Made by a program: the position numbers and the translations under genes. DNA of 64,000 nt from Spirochaetota bacterium. Its GTDB lineage: Bacteria > Spirochaetota > UBA4802 > JAKQUI01. The notes beneath the pieces were generated by a model. That model saw nothing but the letters and a program-made list of their open reading frames with translations. It was not told where the DNA came from and ran no database searches. The stretch spans positions 1 through 64,000 of the forward strand of contig JAKQUI010000069.1 of the NCBI GenBank assembly GCA_029562645.1, in the 5' to 3' direction. Shown here piece by piece: positions 33,339-42,005 of the stretch. The stretch's first letter is position 1. Every line of letters starts with the position of its first letter.

Positions 33339-34783
33339 GAATGTTCTCCTGTTTTGTAGATATGTATTCGCTTACGCGTATGCGCCGGGGGGATATTGAG
33401 CTCCCCGCGGTATTTCGCCACGGTCCTTCGCGACGGGTGAATTCCCTGCTCGCGAATCCGCTCGCAGATATCCTCGTCGCTCAACGGGGCGCTCGGGTCC
33501 TCACCCGCGATCGTCTCCCTGATGAGCGCCTGCACCCGGTCCGAGGACGCCGCTTCGACACCCTCGTTTCCCACGCGGGAGACGAAAAAGCTCCTCATCT
33601 CGAAGATTCCCCAGGCGGTTTGCACGAACTTGTTGCTCATGGCCCTGCTGACGGTCGACTCATGATAGCCGAGATCGTCCGCGATTTCGCGGCACGTGAG
33701 CGGCCGCAAGTGCCCCGGACCCCGATCCAGAAAGGCCCGCTGGCGCTCCATGACGGCTCCCACAACCCGCGCAATCGTTGTGCGGCGGGTCCTGATGTTC
33801 TTGATGAGGTTCCGCGCCGACTGCAGTTTGTCCTGAATATATTCTTTGTGTTTTTTTTCAATTTTTTTTTCGTCGAGCAGGCGCGAATAATAGGAATTAA
33901 TGTCGATATCGGGCAGCCAGTCGTCCTTCATCGTAACGGCGAGCTCTCCGCCGTCGAGGCGCGCCTCGACGTCCGGGACGATATAACGGGCGCCCTGCCG
34001 GGAGAATTGACGCCCGGGGAACGGGTCGAGGTGATGGAGCTTCTCGACGCGATCCATCACCGCCCCGATCTCAACGCCCAGCGCCTTGGCGATGCGCTCG
34101 AACCGGACATTGTCCAGATCGTCGAAATGCCGCTCGATGATCTCGGCAAGGAGCGCGTCGTTCGGGTACTGCGCGCGCGCCTGCACCAGCAGGGCCTCGC
34201 GGGCGCCGGTCGTCGCGCACCCGGGCGGATCGAACTCCTGAATCACGCCCATCGCGTGAACGACGGCCTCGATCGGCACGCCGGCGCCCTCGGCGATCTC
34301 TCCGGGGGACAGTCGCACAAACCCGTTTTCGTCAAGCGCGGTGATGATCCGCTCGAAGAGGTCCTCCTCCGCGATATCACGCGCAACGATGCGCGCCTGC
34401 CGCAGGAGCACGTCCTGCAGGGACTCGCCGTACCGGATGGTGTTCTCGATGAACCGCCGGTTGCTGTCGTCGTCCACATGGCCCGAATATGCGCTGTCGC
34501 CGTAGCGCTCGTATTCGATCGTGCCCTCACCCTTCTCGCCCGCCGGGGCCTCGTCGCCGCTCAGGCTGCGCTCGAGAAGTCCCTCCCGGTCGTCGGCGCT
34601 CCCGACGGTCGCCGCGCCCTCGGAGGAGGTTTCCTCCAGCACCGGGTTCTCCGTCAGTTCGGCGCGAATCATCTCCATAAGCTCCACGGTCGACAGCTGC
34701 AGCATCTCGATGGACTGCCGCAGCGTCTGCGTGAGAAAGAGTTTCTGCGATTGCCGAAGCTCGAGTCTGGGTGACTGTGCCAT
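33335..34783 (-). CDS. rpoN: RNA polymerase sigma-54 factor
   Basis: A 482-residue sigma-54. It has the Gln/Leu-rich activator-contact region I (LRQSQKLFLTQTLRQSIEML), an acidic linker (about 50-115), the core-binding region, the helix-turn-helix (LTCREIADDLGYHESTVSRA) and the C-terminal RpoN box (SRRTVAKYRGELNIP) that reads the -24 element. It recognises GGCA/TTGC promoters and needs AAA+ activators. The upstream gene is lptB (9-base gap) and the next is hpf (overlap of four bases). The lptB-rpoN-hpf order is common in Proteobacteria. Confidence 0.96.
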   Translation of the reverse strand: MAQSPRLELRQSQKLFLTQTLRQSIEMLQLSTVELMEMIRAELTENPVLEETSSEGAATVGSADDREGLLERSLSGDEAPAGEKGEGTIEYERYGDSAYSGHVDDDSNRRFIENTIRYGESLQDVLLRQARIVARDIAEEDLFERIITALDENGFVRLSPGEIAEGAGVPIEAVVHAMGVIQEFDPPGCATTGAREALLVQARAQYPNDALLAEIIERHFDDLDNVRFERIAKALGVEIGAVMDRVEKLHHLDPFPGRQFSRQGARYIVPDVEARLDGGELAVTMKDDWLPDIDINSYYSRLLDEKKIEKKHKEYIQDKLQSARNLIKNIRTRRTTIARVVGAVMERQRAFLDRGPGHLRPLTCREIADDLGYHESTVSRAMSNKFVQTAWGIFEMRSFFVSRVGNEGVEAASSDRVQALIRETIAGEDPSAPLSDEDICERIREQGIHPSRRTVAKYRGELNIPPAHTRKRIHIYKTGEHS

Positions 34784-34792
34784 CGCGCCTCC

Positions 34793-35557
34793 CTAGAGGG
34801 AGAACTCCTCCCCGAGGTATATCTCCCGGGCCTTCTTGCTGCGAATGAGCTGGTTCGCCTTGCCGCTGATGAGGATCTTCCCCTCATGAATGATGCACGA
34901 GCGGTCCGTGATGGTGAGGGTCTCGCGCACATTGTGGTCGGTGATGAGCACGCCGATCCCCCGCTCCTTCAGCGCGCTGATGATGCTCTGGATGTCGGCC
35001 ACGGCGATGGGGTCCACCCCGGCGAACGGCTCGTCGAGCAGGATGAAGTCCGGGTCGGTCACCAGGGTGCGCGCGATCTCGAGACGGCGCCGCTCGCCGC
35101 CGGAAAGTGTATAGGCCTTCTGGGGCGCGAGGTGCGATATCGACAGGTCCGAAAGGAGCCGCTCCCGCTTCTCCTCCATCTCCTGTTTGGTGAGGTCCTG
35201 CATCTCCAGGATGATGTCGAGGTTCTCGCGAACGGTGAGCTTGCGAAAAATGGACGCCTCCTGCGGAAGGTAGCCGATGCCCAGGCGCGCGCGTCGGTAC
35301 ATCGGCTCGTTGGTAATGTCGGTGTTGTTCAGGATGATCTTGCCCGCATCGGGCTTCACCAAGCCCACGACCATGTAGAAGGTCGTTGTCTTCCCGGCGC
35401 CGTTTGGTCCCAACAGCCCCACGATCTCACCCGACATGATCTCGAACGAGATCCGGTTGACCACGCGCCGCTTGTGGTAGATCTTCACCAGCGAGTCGAG
35501 CTCGAGAATCTTTCGGCCCGTCTTCCGCGCGTCCCCGTATGTGTCGCCGTTTTGCAT
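34793..35557 (-). CDS. lptB: LPS export ABC ATPase LptB
   Basis: A 254-residue ABC ATPase with Walker A GPNGAGKTT, Q-loop LPQEASIFRKLTVREN, signature LSGGERRRLEIART and Walker B FILLDEPFAGVDP. These residues, including the FAGVDPIAVADIQ switch, are specific to LptB. It powers extraction of LPS from the inner membrane with LptF/G (not in the window). An extra 20 or so residues precede the usual N-terminus; an internal start is possible. It lies between lptA and rpoN. Confidence 0.94.
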   Translation of the reverse strand: MQNGDTYGDARKTGRKILELDSLVKIYHKRRVVNRISFEIMSGEIVGLLGPNGAGKTTTFYMVVGLVKPDAGKIILNNTDITNEPMYRRARLGIGYLPQEASIFRKLTVRENLDIILEMQDLTKQEMEEKRERLLSDLSISHLAPQKAYTLSGGERRRLEIARTLVTDPDFILLDEPFAGVDPIAVADIQSIISALKERGIGVLITDHNVRETLTITDRSCIIHEGKILISGKANQLIRSKKAREIYLGEEFSL

Positions 35558-35591
35558 GTCGCCTATCCCCGCGTACCCGCCGCCGGGCGTC

Positions 35592-36884
35592 TCAGTTGAC
35601 GCCCGTGCCGTAGATGTTTCCGATCAATCGGACATTGTTGCTCTTCGTATTAAAATAGATCATGTTCGCCGTGAGGGTCGATCCCGCGCGCTCGATCCGC
35701 GAATTCCCCATGATGTACACCGCGTCCTCGCGCCGAAGGTAGCGCGCGACGTCGCCCCGAATCACCCCGTTGTCCTGATGGATCGAGACGTTCCCGTTGA
35801 TGAACAGCTCCTCGATGTCCTGGAAGTACTCGATGTAATCGCCGTACATCCGCGCCTTCTCCTTGCCCGGGACCTTCGGATCGCGTATGATGATGATCGA
35901 ATCGCCCGATATCGACGCGTACTTGTTCGCCTTGTTGTACGATAACCGCTTCCCCTTCACATCGACATGCTCCGCCGTATAGGTGATCACGATATCGTCG
36001 CCGAGCACCCGGTCGCCGTCTTTCCCCAGCATGTCGATCCGCTTCCCGGCGAAGGTCGCGTCGTCGCGCACGATGCGCGCGTTCCCCAGCACCGTGACCC
36101 GGCGTTCGGCCGCGTCCAGATACTCCGCGCGGTCGCCCGTGGTGATCGACCGGACGCGCCTCGGCGCACTGGTCTTCGCGTCCTTCTCGTCGGTGTAGGT
36201 CTCGATATAGACGTTTCCATCAAGCACGATGCGCCGTTCGCCGAGCTCATAGGAGAGCGTGGCGGCCCGAAAGATGTTCGGGCCCTTCTTCGCGATCGGC
36301 TTGATCTCGAACGAGACCACGTTCTCCCGTTTCCGATACACGGCGCGCTCCGACACGATCAGGATGTCGGCGTTCGTCACGCGCACGCCGCCCAGGGCCT
36401 CGGCGACCTCATCGTTGATGCGATAGATGACGCGCTTCGATCGCATCAGCACCGTCGAGCCGTCGTCGGAGCGGCGCGTGGTTATCTCGACCCCGCCGGT
36501 CAGTTCGATGTGGTTGTCCTTCCGCGTGAACAGCGCGCGGCTGGCGCGAATGGTCGATTTCGTTTTGCCGTCGGAGATGCGGACGCCGCCCGTGCACTCC
36601 GCCGTGTCGCCCTGGGCGCCGCGGACCACGATCCTGCCCGTGCTCAGGCGCATCTGCCCCCAGGTGATCTCCGGATTTCCGCCGAGCTCGGTTTGATACA
36701 TCTTCTTCCCGCCCACGATGCCCTGGAGCGCGCCCTTCACGGAACCGCCCGAAATGACGACGGGAACGTTCTTCTTTTTCTTGTTTTTCGCGGGGGCCGA
36801 AACGGCCGCAGGGTCGTTGGACCAGCAGAGGATCAGAGCGCCCGCCGCGATGAGTGCGACGATGATATTACCGCTTCTTGGCAT
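35592..36884 (-). CDS. lptA: LptA/OstA-like periplasmic LPS transport protein, elongated
   Basis: A 430-residue exported protein with a signal peptide (about 1-30) and many repeating beta-strands of the OstA/LptA jelly-roll type (GGVRISDGKTKSTIRASRAL; ALGGVRVTNADILIVSERAV; VLGNARIVRDDATFAGKRID; INGNVSIHQDNGVIRGDVAR). E. coli LptA is 185 aa; this one appears to hold two to three domain equivalents, which could span more of the periplasm as a covalent bridge. It overlaps lptC by 17 bases and precedes lptB. Role: carrying LPS from LptC to LptD. Confidence 0.88.
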   Translation of the reverse strand: MPRSGNIIVALIAAGALILCWSNDPAAVSAPAKNKKKKNVPVVISGGSVKGALQGIVGGKKMYQTELGGNPEITWGQMRLSTGRIVVRGAQGDTAECTGGVRISDGKTKSTIRASRALFTRKDNHIELTGGVEITTRRSDDGSTVLMRSKRVIYRINDEVAEALGGVRVTNADILIVSERAVYRKRENVVSFEIKPIAKKGPNIFRAATLSYELGERRIVLDGNVYIETYTDEKDAKTSAPRRVRSITTGDRAEYLDAAERRVTVLGNARIVRDDATFAGKRIDMLGKDGDRVLGDDIVITYTAEHVDVKGKRLSYNKANKYASISGDSIIIIRDPKVPGKEKARMYGDYIEYFQDIEELFINGNVSIHQDNGVIRGDVARYLRREDAVYIMGNSRIERAGSTLTANMIYFNTKSNNVRLIGNIYGTGVN

Positions 36885-37431
36885 GGGGCTTGTTCGGGAT
36901 GATGGCGTCCGTCTCGGTCGCTTTCGCCGTCACCCGCCTCTTCAGTTCGAATGTTTCCAAATCGTAATTCGCCTTGAGGCCGATCCCCTCGATGACATCG
37001 CCATTGCTCATGACGATGCGGACGGGATCGTCCGTGTCCAGCACCTTGTCGTGATTGTTCCAGGTGATCGACGAGGTGACGAGCCGGTTTCCCGACGGCA
37101 TCAGGGCGTCCACGTTTCCCGAGAGCACGATATTGCGGGAATTCGCCACGATGCGCGCCTCATCCGCGCGTACGGTCGCCGTGAGCTTGTTGTTCTGATA
37201 ATAGCTGACCACGATCCCCCGCGCCACGGAGCGGTTCTCCGAAAAAAAATAGAGCGACTCCTCGGCCGCAAGCTCCCACAGCAGTTTCCCGTTCTGATAG
37301 TTCGTCGACTGGAAGTTCTTGATGCGCATGTCGGGGATGGCGCGCGCCGGCGACAGGAACCCGCCCTGACCGCACGCGACACACGCAACACACAGGGCCA
37401 CAGCGGGACCGATTCGTGCAAATACTTTCAC
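36868..37431 (-). CDS. lptC: LptC-like LPS transport protein, probable lipoprotein
   Basis: A 187-residue protein. The start is taken at GTG 37431 because GGAG lies five bases before it and the product then begins with a lipoprotein signal ending in CVAC (Cys20). A longer frame to a TTG at 37491 exists. The mature part has the LptC pattern (PDMRIKNFQSTNYQNGKLLW, then EARIVANSRNIVLSGNVDAL, then VLDTDDPVRIVMSNGDVIEG). Typical LptC has an N-terminal membrane helix, so lipid anchoring is a variation. It hands LPS from LptB2FG to LptA. Confidence 0.85.
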   Translation of the reverse strand: MKVFARIGPAVALCVACVACGQGGFLSPARAIPDMRIKNFQSTNYQNGKLLWELAAEESLYFFSENRSVARGIVVSYYQNNKLTATVRADEARIVANSRNIVLSGNVDALMPSGNRLVTSSITWNNHDKVLDTDDPVRIVMSNGDVIEGIGLKANYDLETFELKRRVTAKATETDAIIPNKPHAKKR

Positions 37432-37498
37432 CGATACTCCAATCACAATCGTTATGGTAAGGGTAATGCGAACTCGGGAGGATTTCAACAAAAAAAGC

Positions 37499-37990
37499 TC
37501 ATACGGACCCGCTTTTCGCGGCGAGGATCAGGTCGCACACCTCGCGCACGGCCCCGTTCCCGCCTACATGCGCGGTCACGTGACGGGCGATGCGCAGCAC
37601 CTCGTCGGCGGCGTCGGCAACGGCGATCGGTATGCCGACCAGCGCCAGTATCGGCAGGTCGTTCACGTCATCGCCGATATAGGCGATCTCGTGCGCGGAT
37701 ATCCCGGGGAGGAGTTTCCGCACCCGCGAAAGACCAGCGGCCTTGTCGATGACGCCCTGCAGCACCGCATCGTATTCCAGCTCGCGCAGGCGCGCTTCGA
37801 CGATCTGCGAGGTCCGGCCGGTGATCACGGCGCACTTCACACCGGCGGCCATCAGGCGCTTGATCCCGAGCCCGTCCCGGACATTGAAGCGCTTGATCGA
37901 CTCGCCGTTCGCATCGTAATAGAGGCTCCCGTCGGTGAGCACGCCGTCGACGTCGGTGATGAGCATGCGCACGGCCTTCCAGTCGATCAT
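37499..37990 (-). CDS. kdsC: 3-deoxy-manno-octulosonate-8-phosphate phosphatase KdsC
   Basis: A 163-residue C0-type HAD phosphatase. It has motif I DVDGVLTDG (nucleophile Asp), VRDGLGIKRLMAAGVKCAVITGR (motif II Thr), and motif IV IAYIGDDVNDLPIL. It dephosphorylates Kdo-8-phosphate to Kdo. The ATG overlaps the kdsA stop by four bases. A much longer open frame upstream is a shadow of kdsA. The tail VTAHVGGNGAVREVCDLIL is the conserved KdsC C-terminus. Confidence 0.93.
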   Translation of the reverse strand: MIDWKAVRMLITDVDGVLTDGSLYYDANGESIKRFNVRDGLGIKRLMAAGVKCAVITGRTSQIVEARLRELEYDAVLQGVIDKAAGLSRVRKLLPGISAHEIAYIGDDVNDLPILALVGIPIAVADAADEVLRIARHVTAHVGGNGAVREVCDLILAAKSGSV

Positions 37991-38802
37991 CCGCCGGTCC
38001 CCTTCGCCAACCGGTCGATCTCGATGAGCGTCGCAAGGAGCGGCTCCACGCGGTCCAGATAGTATTGATTGGTCGCGTCGCAGAGCGCCTCGTCGGGACA
38101 GGGATGGACCTCCATGAACAGGCCGTCCACGCCCGCCGCGACCGCGCTTCGCGCCAGAAGCGGCGCGTAGTCCCGCTCGCCGCCCGACTGCGTCCCGCCG
38201 CCGGGGAGCTGCGTGGAGTGCGTCGCGTCGAAGATGACGGGCACCCCCATCGCGCGCATGATGGCGAACGACCGCATGTCGACCACCAGGTTGTTGTAAC
38301 CGAAGGTGTACCCGCGCTCGATGATCCCGTAGCTTTCGCACCCCGACGCGGTGAGCTTCTCGACGATGGGCGCGACGTCGGACGGGGCGACGAACTGCCC
38401 CTTCTTCACGTTCACCGCGGCGCCGCTGCGTCCGGCCGCGATGAGCATGTCGGTCTGCCGGCACAAAAACGCCGGGATCTGGATCACGTCAACCGCGCCT
38501 GCGGCGATTCCGATCTCCTCCACCGAATGCACGTCGGTGGTCACGGGAACGCCGAACTGGCGGCGGACCTCGTCCAGGATCGCGAGGCCCGCGTCGATCC
38601 CCGGCCCGCGGAAGGAGGTGATGGAGCTCCGATTCGCCTTATCGTACGATGATTTGAAGATGAAGAACAGGCCCAGCCGCGCGGCGATCTCGGTGAGGCG
38701 CTCGGCCGTGCGCAACACCAGGTCCCGCGACTCGATCACGCAGGGGCCCGCGATGAGGAAGAACCGCCCCGCCGGATCAACGACATGCCCGCACAGTTTC
38801 AT
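37987..38802 (-). CDS. kdsA: 3-deoxy-8-phosphooctulonate synthase KdsA
   Basis: A 271-residue TIM-barrel synthase that condenses arabinose-5-phosphate and phosphoenolpyruvate to Kdo-8-phosphate. Motifs: FLIAGPCVIESRDL, FKSSYDKANRSSITSFRGPG, VPVTTDVHS, QIPAFLCRQTD, NVKKGQF, IFDATHSTQLPGG and MEVHPCPDEALCD. Cys8-region CGHV and the DATHS/ EVHP metal-site residues suggest the metal-dependent class, but this is not certain. ATG 38802 overlaps the pyrG stop by four bases. Confidence 0.95.
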   Translation of the reverse strand: MKLCGHVVDPAGRFFLIAGPCVIESRDLVLRTAERLTEIAARLGLFFIFKSSYDKANRSSITSFRGPGIDAGLAILDEVRRQFGVPVTTDVHSVEEIGIAAGAVDVIQIPAFLCRQTDMLIAAGRSGAAVNVKKGQFVAPSDVAPIVEKLTASGCESYGIIERGYTFGYNNLVVDMRSFAIMRAMGVPVIFDATHSTQLPGGGTQSGGERDYAPLLARSAVAAGVDGLFMEVHPCPDEALCDATNQYYLDRVEPLLATLIEIDRLAKGTGG

Positions 38803-40445
38803 TCGGATCCCGCCCCCTTCCCTTTCTGTGAGTCGATCGCGGCCTTGATGAATCCGACAAAGAGCGGATGCGGAGCGGTTGGCTTGGACTTGAACTCGGG
38901 GTGGTATTGCGTACACACCAGCCAGAAATGATCGCGGACCTCGACCACCTCGACCAAATTGCTTTTCGGATTGATCCCGCTGCACTGCATGCCGTTCTCC
39001 TCGAAGAGCTCGCGATAGCGCATGGTGAATTCGAAGCGGTGCCGGTGGCGCTCCATGACGCTCTCCCGGCCGTAGAGCGCGCGGGCCTTCGTGCCCTCGC
39101 GCAGATCGCACTGATAGGCGCCGAGCCGCATGGTGCCGCCCTTGGTCTCGATCATCTCCTGCTCCTCGAGCAGCGAGATGACGGGGTGCTCGGTCGCGGG
39201 ATCGAACTCGGAGGAATTCGCCCCCTCGAGCCCGCAGGCATTGCGGGCGAACTCTATCACCGTGCACTGCATTCCCAGGCAGATGCCGAAAAGCGGTATC
39301 CCGTTCTTGCGCGCATAGGCGACCGTGGCGATCTTCCCCTCGATACCGCGGTTCCCGAACCCGCCGGGGATCAGGATGCCGTCCACCTTCTGGAAGAGGC
39401 CCTTCACGTTGAGCTTGTGCTTCTTCTCGATGTCCTCGGAGTCGATGCGCACGATTTCGAGCGTGGCGCGGTTCGCCACCGCGCCGTGCCCCAGCGCCTC
39501 GTAGATGGAGCGGTACGAGTCCTGCAGCGAGATGTATTTCCCGACCACCGCGATCCGCACCGTGACCTGCGGATCGTGCAGCGCGTCCATGAAGGAGTCC
39601 CAGGCGGGGATCGAAAGCTCGGTGGGCGCGAGGCCGAAATGCTCCAGCACGATCGCGTCGTAGCCGTTCTCATGGAGCATGCGCGGAATCTCGTAGATGG
39701 AGCTCGCGATGTCGACCGCCGAGATCACGTGGCGCTCGGACACGTTGCAGAAGAGCGAAATCTTGCTTTTCATGTCCGCGGAGAGCGGCCGGTTCGTCCG
39801 GCACAGCAGTATATCCGGGATGATCCCCAGCTCCATGAGCTCCTTTACCGAGTGCTGCGTGGGCTTGGTCTTCTGCTCGCCGGCCACGGTGATGGTGGGG
39901 ATGAGCGTAAGATGCACGTTGAGCACGCGCGCGACGCCGAGGTCGTGGCGGATCTGACGGATGGCCTCCAGGAAGGGGATCGACTCGATGTCGCCCACGG
40001 TCCCGCCGATCTCCACGAGCACGAAATCGAGATCGTCGTCGGTGGCCACATCGTAGATGCGCTTCTTGATCTCGTTGGTGATATGCGGGATCACCTGGAC
40101 CGTCTTCCCCAGATAGTCGCCGCGTCGCTCCCGCTCGATGACCGCATGATAGATCTGCCCCGTGGAGACCGAGTTCTTCCGCGTGAGGCGGGCGTTGGTC
40201 ATGCGCTCGTAGTAGCCCAGATCGAGGTCCGTCTCCGCGCCGTCCTCGGTCACGTACACCTCGCCGTGCTGGAAGGGGCTCATCGTCCCCGGATCGATAT
40301 TGATGTACGGGTCCATCTTGATGAGCGAGACGCGGTAACCGTGCCCCTCGAGGAGCAGCCCGAGCGAGGCGGTCGAGATCCCCTTCCCCAGCGACGAGCA
40401 TACGCCGCCGGTCACAAAAATAAAACGGGTGTGTTTCGTGTTCAT
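38799..40445 (-). CDS. pyrG: CTP synthase
   Basis: A 548-residue enzyme that aminates UTP to CTP. The synthetase half opens FIFVTGGVCSSLGKGISTAS and has KMDPYINIDPGTMSPFQHGE and EIGGTVGDIESIPFLEA. The glutamine amidotransferase half has the catalytic Cys in LFGICLGMQ and His/Glu in TQYHPEF. First gene of the long minus-strand operon; CTP is needed to activate Kdo as CMP-Kdo, which makes the pyrG-kdsA-kdsC order sensible. The 231 bases upstream are AT-rich and should hold the operon promoter. Confidence 0.97.
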   Translation of the reverse strand: MNTKHTRFIFVTGGVCSSLGKGISTASLGLLLEGHGYRVSLIKMDPYINIDPGTMSPFQHGEVYVTEDGAETDLDLGYYERMTNARLTRKNSVSTGQIYHAVIERERRGDYLGKTVQVIPHITNEIKKRIYDVATDDDLDFVLVEIGGTVGDIESIPFLEAIRQIRHDLGVARVLNVHLTLIPTITVAGEQKTKPTQHSVKELMELGIIPDILLCRTNRPLSADMKSKISLFCNVSERHVISAVDIASSIYEIPRMLHENGYDAIVLEHFGLAPTELSIPAWDSFMDALHDPQVTVRIAVVGKYISLQDSYRSIYEALGHGAVANRATLEIVRIDSEDIEKKHKLNVKGLFQKVDGILIPGGFGNRGIEGKIATVAYARKNGIPLFGICLGMQCTVIEFARNACGLEGANSSEFDPATEHPVISLLEEQEMIETKGGTMRLGAYQCDLREGTKARALYGRESVMERHRHRFEFTMRYRELFEENGMQCSGINPKSNLVEVVEVRDHFWLVCTQYHPEFKSKPTAPHPLFVGFIKAAIDSQKGKGAGSE

Positions 40446-40574
40446 AGGTTGATGGCGCCGCCCTCAGGTCGTCTGTGGCGATACGGTGCGGGTGCCCGCC
40501 CATCGCCGAGTCACAGGCTTCACGGCGAAGATGATTCCGTCAATGATGATTTTGGAAATTTCATAAAACATGGC

Positions 40575-40640
40575 TTGACAAATACCTTTTTGAAACGCTA
40601 CCAATGTTCACACGGTTCCGCGGGGGACAAAAATGTCCCG
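40575..40640 (+). promoter_or_regulatory. Possible promoter and leader hairpin of the PilZ gene
   Basis: A perfect TTGACA (40575-40580) lies in the AT-rich gap; the box 17-18 bases on (around 40598-40604) is only a weak -10. A leader hairpin GGGAC-AAAAAT-GTCCC (40624-40639) follows. No known riboswitch fold was recognised in the 231-base gap between pyrG and this gene. Confidence 0.3.
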
Positions 40641-40676
40641 CACCGCGGCCCGGACACGATACGACGGCGGGCGCCA

Positions 40677-41054
40677 ATGAGCGAAAAGCGAAAATATCGA
40701 CGATACGCGTGCGACATCAAGACGACCTTCGAATTCTTCGAGGGCGATCCCGACACGGTCGACGTCACCATCACCATACCCTCCAACGGCGCCGGGCGCA
40801 TCATCGACATCAGCCGCGGCGGCGTGTTCATCGCCTCGAACGATCGCGTGAGCATCAGCAATATCATCCGGGTGTCCTTCGCGCTTAAAAAGGAAAAACG
40901 CACCGCCGAGGGGATCATCGTCCGTACGGGCCTGCTCCGGAACAATCCCTCCGAGGCGGCCCTTCGCTTCGCGAACCGCAAGGTGAAGGAAGACTCATAC
41001 ATCGCCGTGCGCTTCACGGACCCCCTGCCGGATTTCACCGACAAGGACCTGTAG
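40677..41054 (+). CDS. PilZ-domain protein
   Basis: A 125-residue single-domain PilZ protein. The c-di-GMP binding residues are visible: the N-terminal basic KRKYRRYACDI (RxxxR) and DISRGGVFI (D/NxSxxG). The remaining beta-barrel ends in AAVRF-like ALRF and AVRF strands. Such proteins act as c-di-GMP effectors, often on motility or the envelope. It is followed 22 bases later by an unknown gene, which may be its partner. Confidence 0.88.
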   Translation: MSEKRKYRRYACDIKTTFEFFEGDPDTVDVTITIPSNGAGRIIDISRGGVFIASNDRVSISNIIRVSFALKKEKRTAEGIIVRTGLLRNNPSEAALRFANRKVKEDSYIAVRFTDPLPDFTDKDL

Positions 41055-41076
41055 GCCGCGGGACCATCGATCCGTC

Positions 41077-42003
41077 GTGAAAACCAAGTTCATCAAGATT
41101 CGCGCGATCTCCGAGATAGACCCCTCGAAGATCACCGTGTACGACCTCAACAACCGCTACATCGATCCCGAGGGGCGCATGTACGGCCTGCGCTACAACC
41201 GGCGCGACAGGAAAATCGAGATCATCCGCATCATCCGAACCCCGGCGAACTCGGCCGGATTCTATCAACAAAAGGTCGTGGAGAGCAAGCGTTCCGGCAA
41301 GTCGTCCCGCCCTGAGTCCGAATCGACGCCGGCCTCGCCGGACACCATCTCGGACATTTTCGAGCGCGCGGATGCCCCGATCGACGAGACGGCCATCGGG
41401 GACGCCGATGGCGCCGACGCCGCGGTCAGCTACGTGCTCGACGGGTTCGACCCGGACGATGTGGTAAACAAGGCGCTGGAGCTGCTCAAAACGCACAAGG
41501 GGCGCCTCCACGGGATGATGATCAACATCTCCAATACGCAGATCAGCAGCAAGGTCTCCCGAGAGATCGGAACGTCGATCGAGACCGCGCTTCGGAACCT
41601 GGACCTCGACGGGATCCAGAAGATCGACAAGGTGATGGGACTCAACAAGGAGCTGGTGAGCTTCCCCCGCTCGGTGCAATACTATATCGCCCGACTCGAC
41701 ACCCAGACCAAGGACATCGTTGAGGCGTTCGGATCGCAGGACGAGCAGATGCGGTTCATCTTCCTGTACGAGATGTACTGGGCGCTGGTCTCGATGTACA
41801 AGTCGCTGGCCGCGATCGTCAATCAGACGCTCGTGTCGCTCGCCGAGGTGAACGAGACCGAGGTCAAGGACCTCACCACGCCCGACCGCCAGCACATCAA
41901 GGACTCCCGCATTTCACTCGAGAACACCTCGGTGGAGGTGGCGAATATGCTGAAAAAGCTCGAAATGCTTCGCATGCACATCTACAAGGCCGAGCGTCTG
42001 TAG
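41077..42003 (+). CDS. Hypothetical protein downstream of PilZ gene
   Basis: A 308-residue soluble protein with a GTG start. A beta-rich N-terminal segment (about 1-65; KIRAISEIDPSKITVYDLNN and YGLRYNRRDRKIEIIRIIRT) leads through a Ser/Glu/Pro-rich linker to a long helical region (about 120-308) ending in an amphipathic helix. There is no signal peptide or membrane span. I know no family name. Position suggests it works with the PilZ protein, perhaps as its output. It converges with the M16 pair. Confidence 0.65.
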   Translation: MKTKFIKIRAISEIDPSKITVYDLNNRYIDPEGRMYGLRYNRRDRKIEIIRIIRTPANSAGFYQQKVVESKRSGKSSRPESESTPASPDTISDIFERADAPIDETAIGDADGADAAVSYVLDGFDPDDVVNKALELLKTHKGRLHGMMINISNTQISSKVSREIGTSIETALRNLDLDGIQKIDKVMGLNKELVSFPRSVQYYIARLDTQTKDIVEAFGSQDEQMRFIFLYEMYWALVSMYKSLAAIVNQTLVSLAEVNETEVKDLTTPDRQHIKDSRISLENTSVEVANMLKKLEMLRMHIYKAERL

Positions 42004-42005
42004 GC

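Noticed and set aside
37991-38464. N-terminal extension of KdsC
   Set aside because: It would overlap most of kdsA in another frame. The ATG at 37990 gives the normal KdsC length.
38868-40676. Long plus-strand frame running into the PilZ gene
   Set aside because: It is antisense to pyrG. Only the last 125 codons, from ATG 40677, encode the PilZ domain.
40446-40676. c-di-GMP riboswitch before the PilZ gene
   Set aside because: No GEMM-type conserved core was found; only a short hairpin and a partial promoter.
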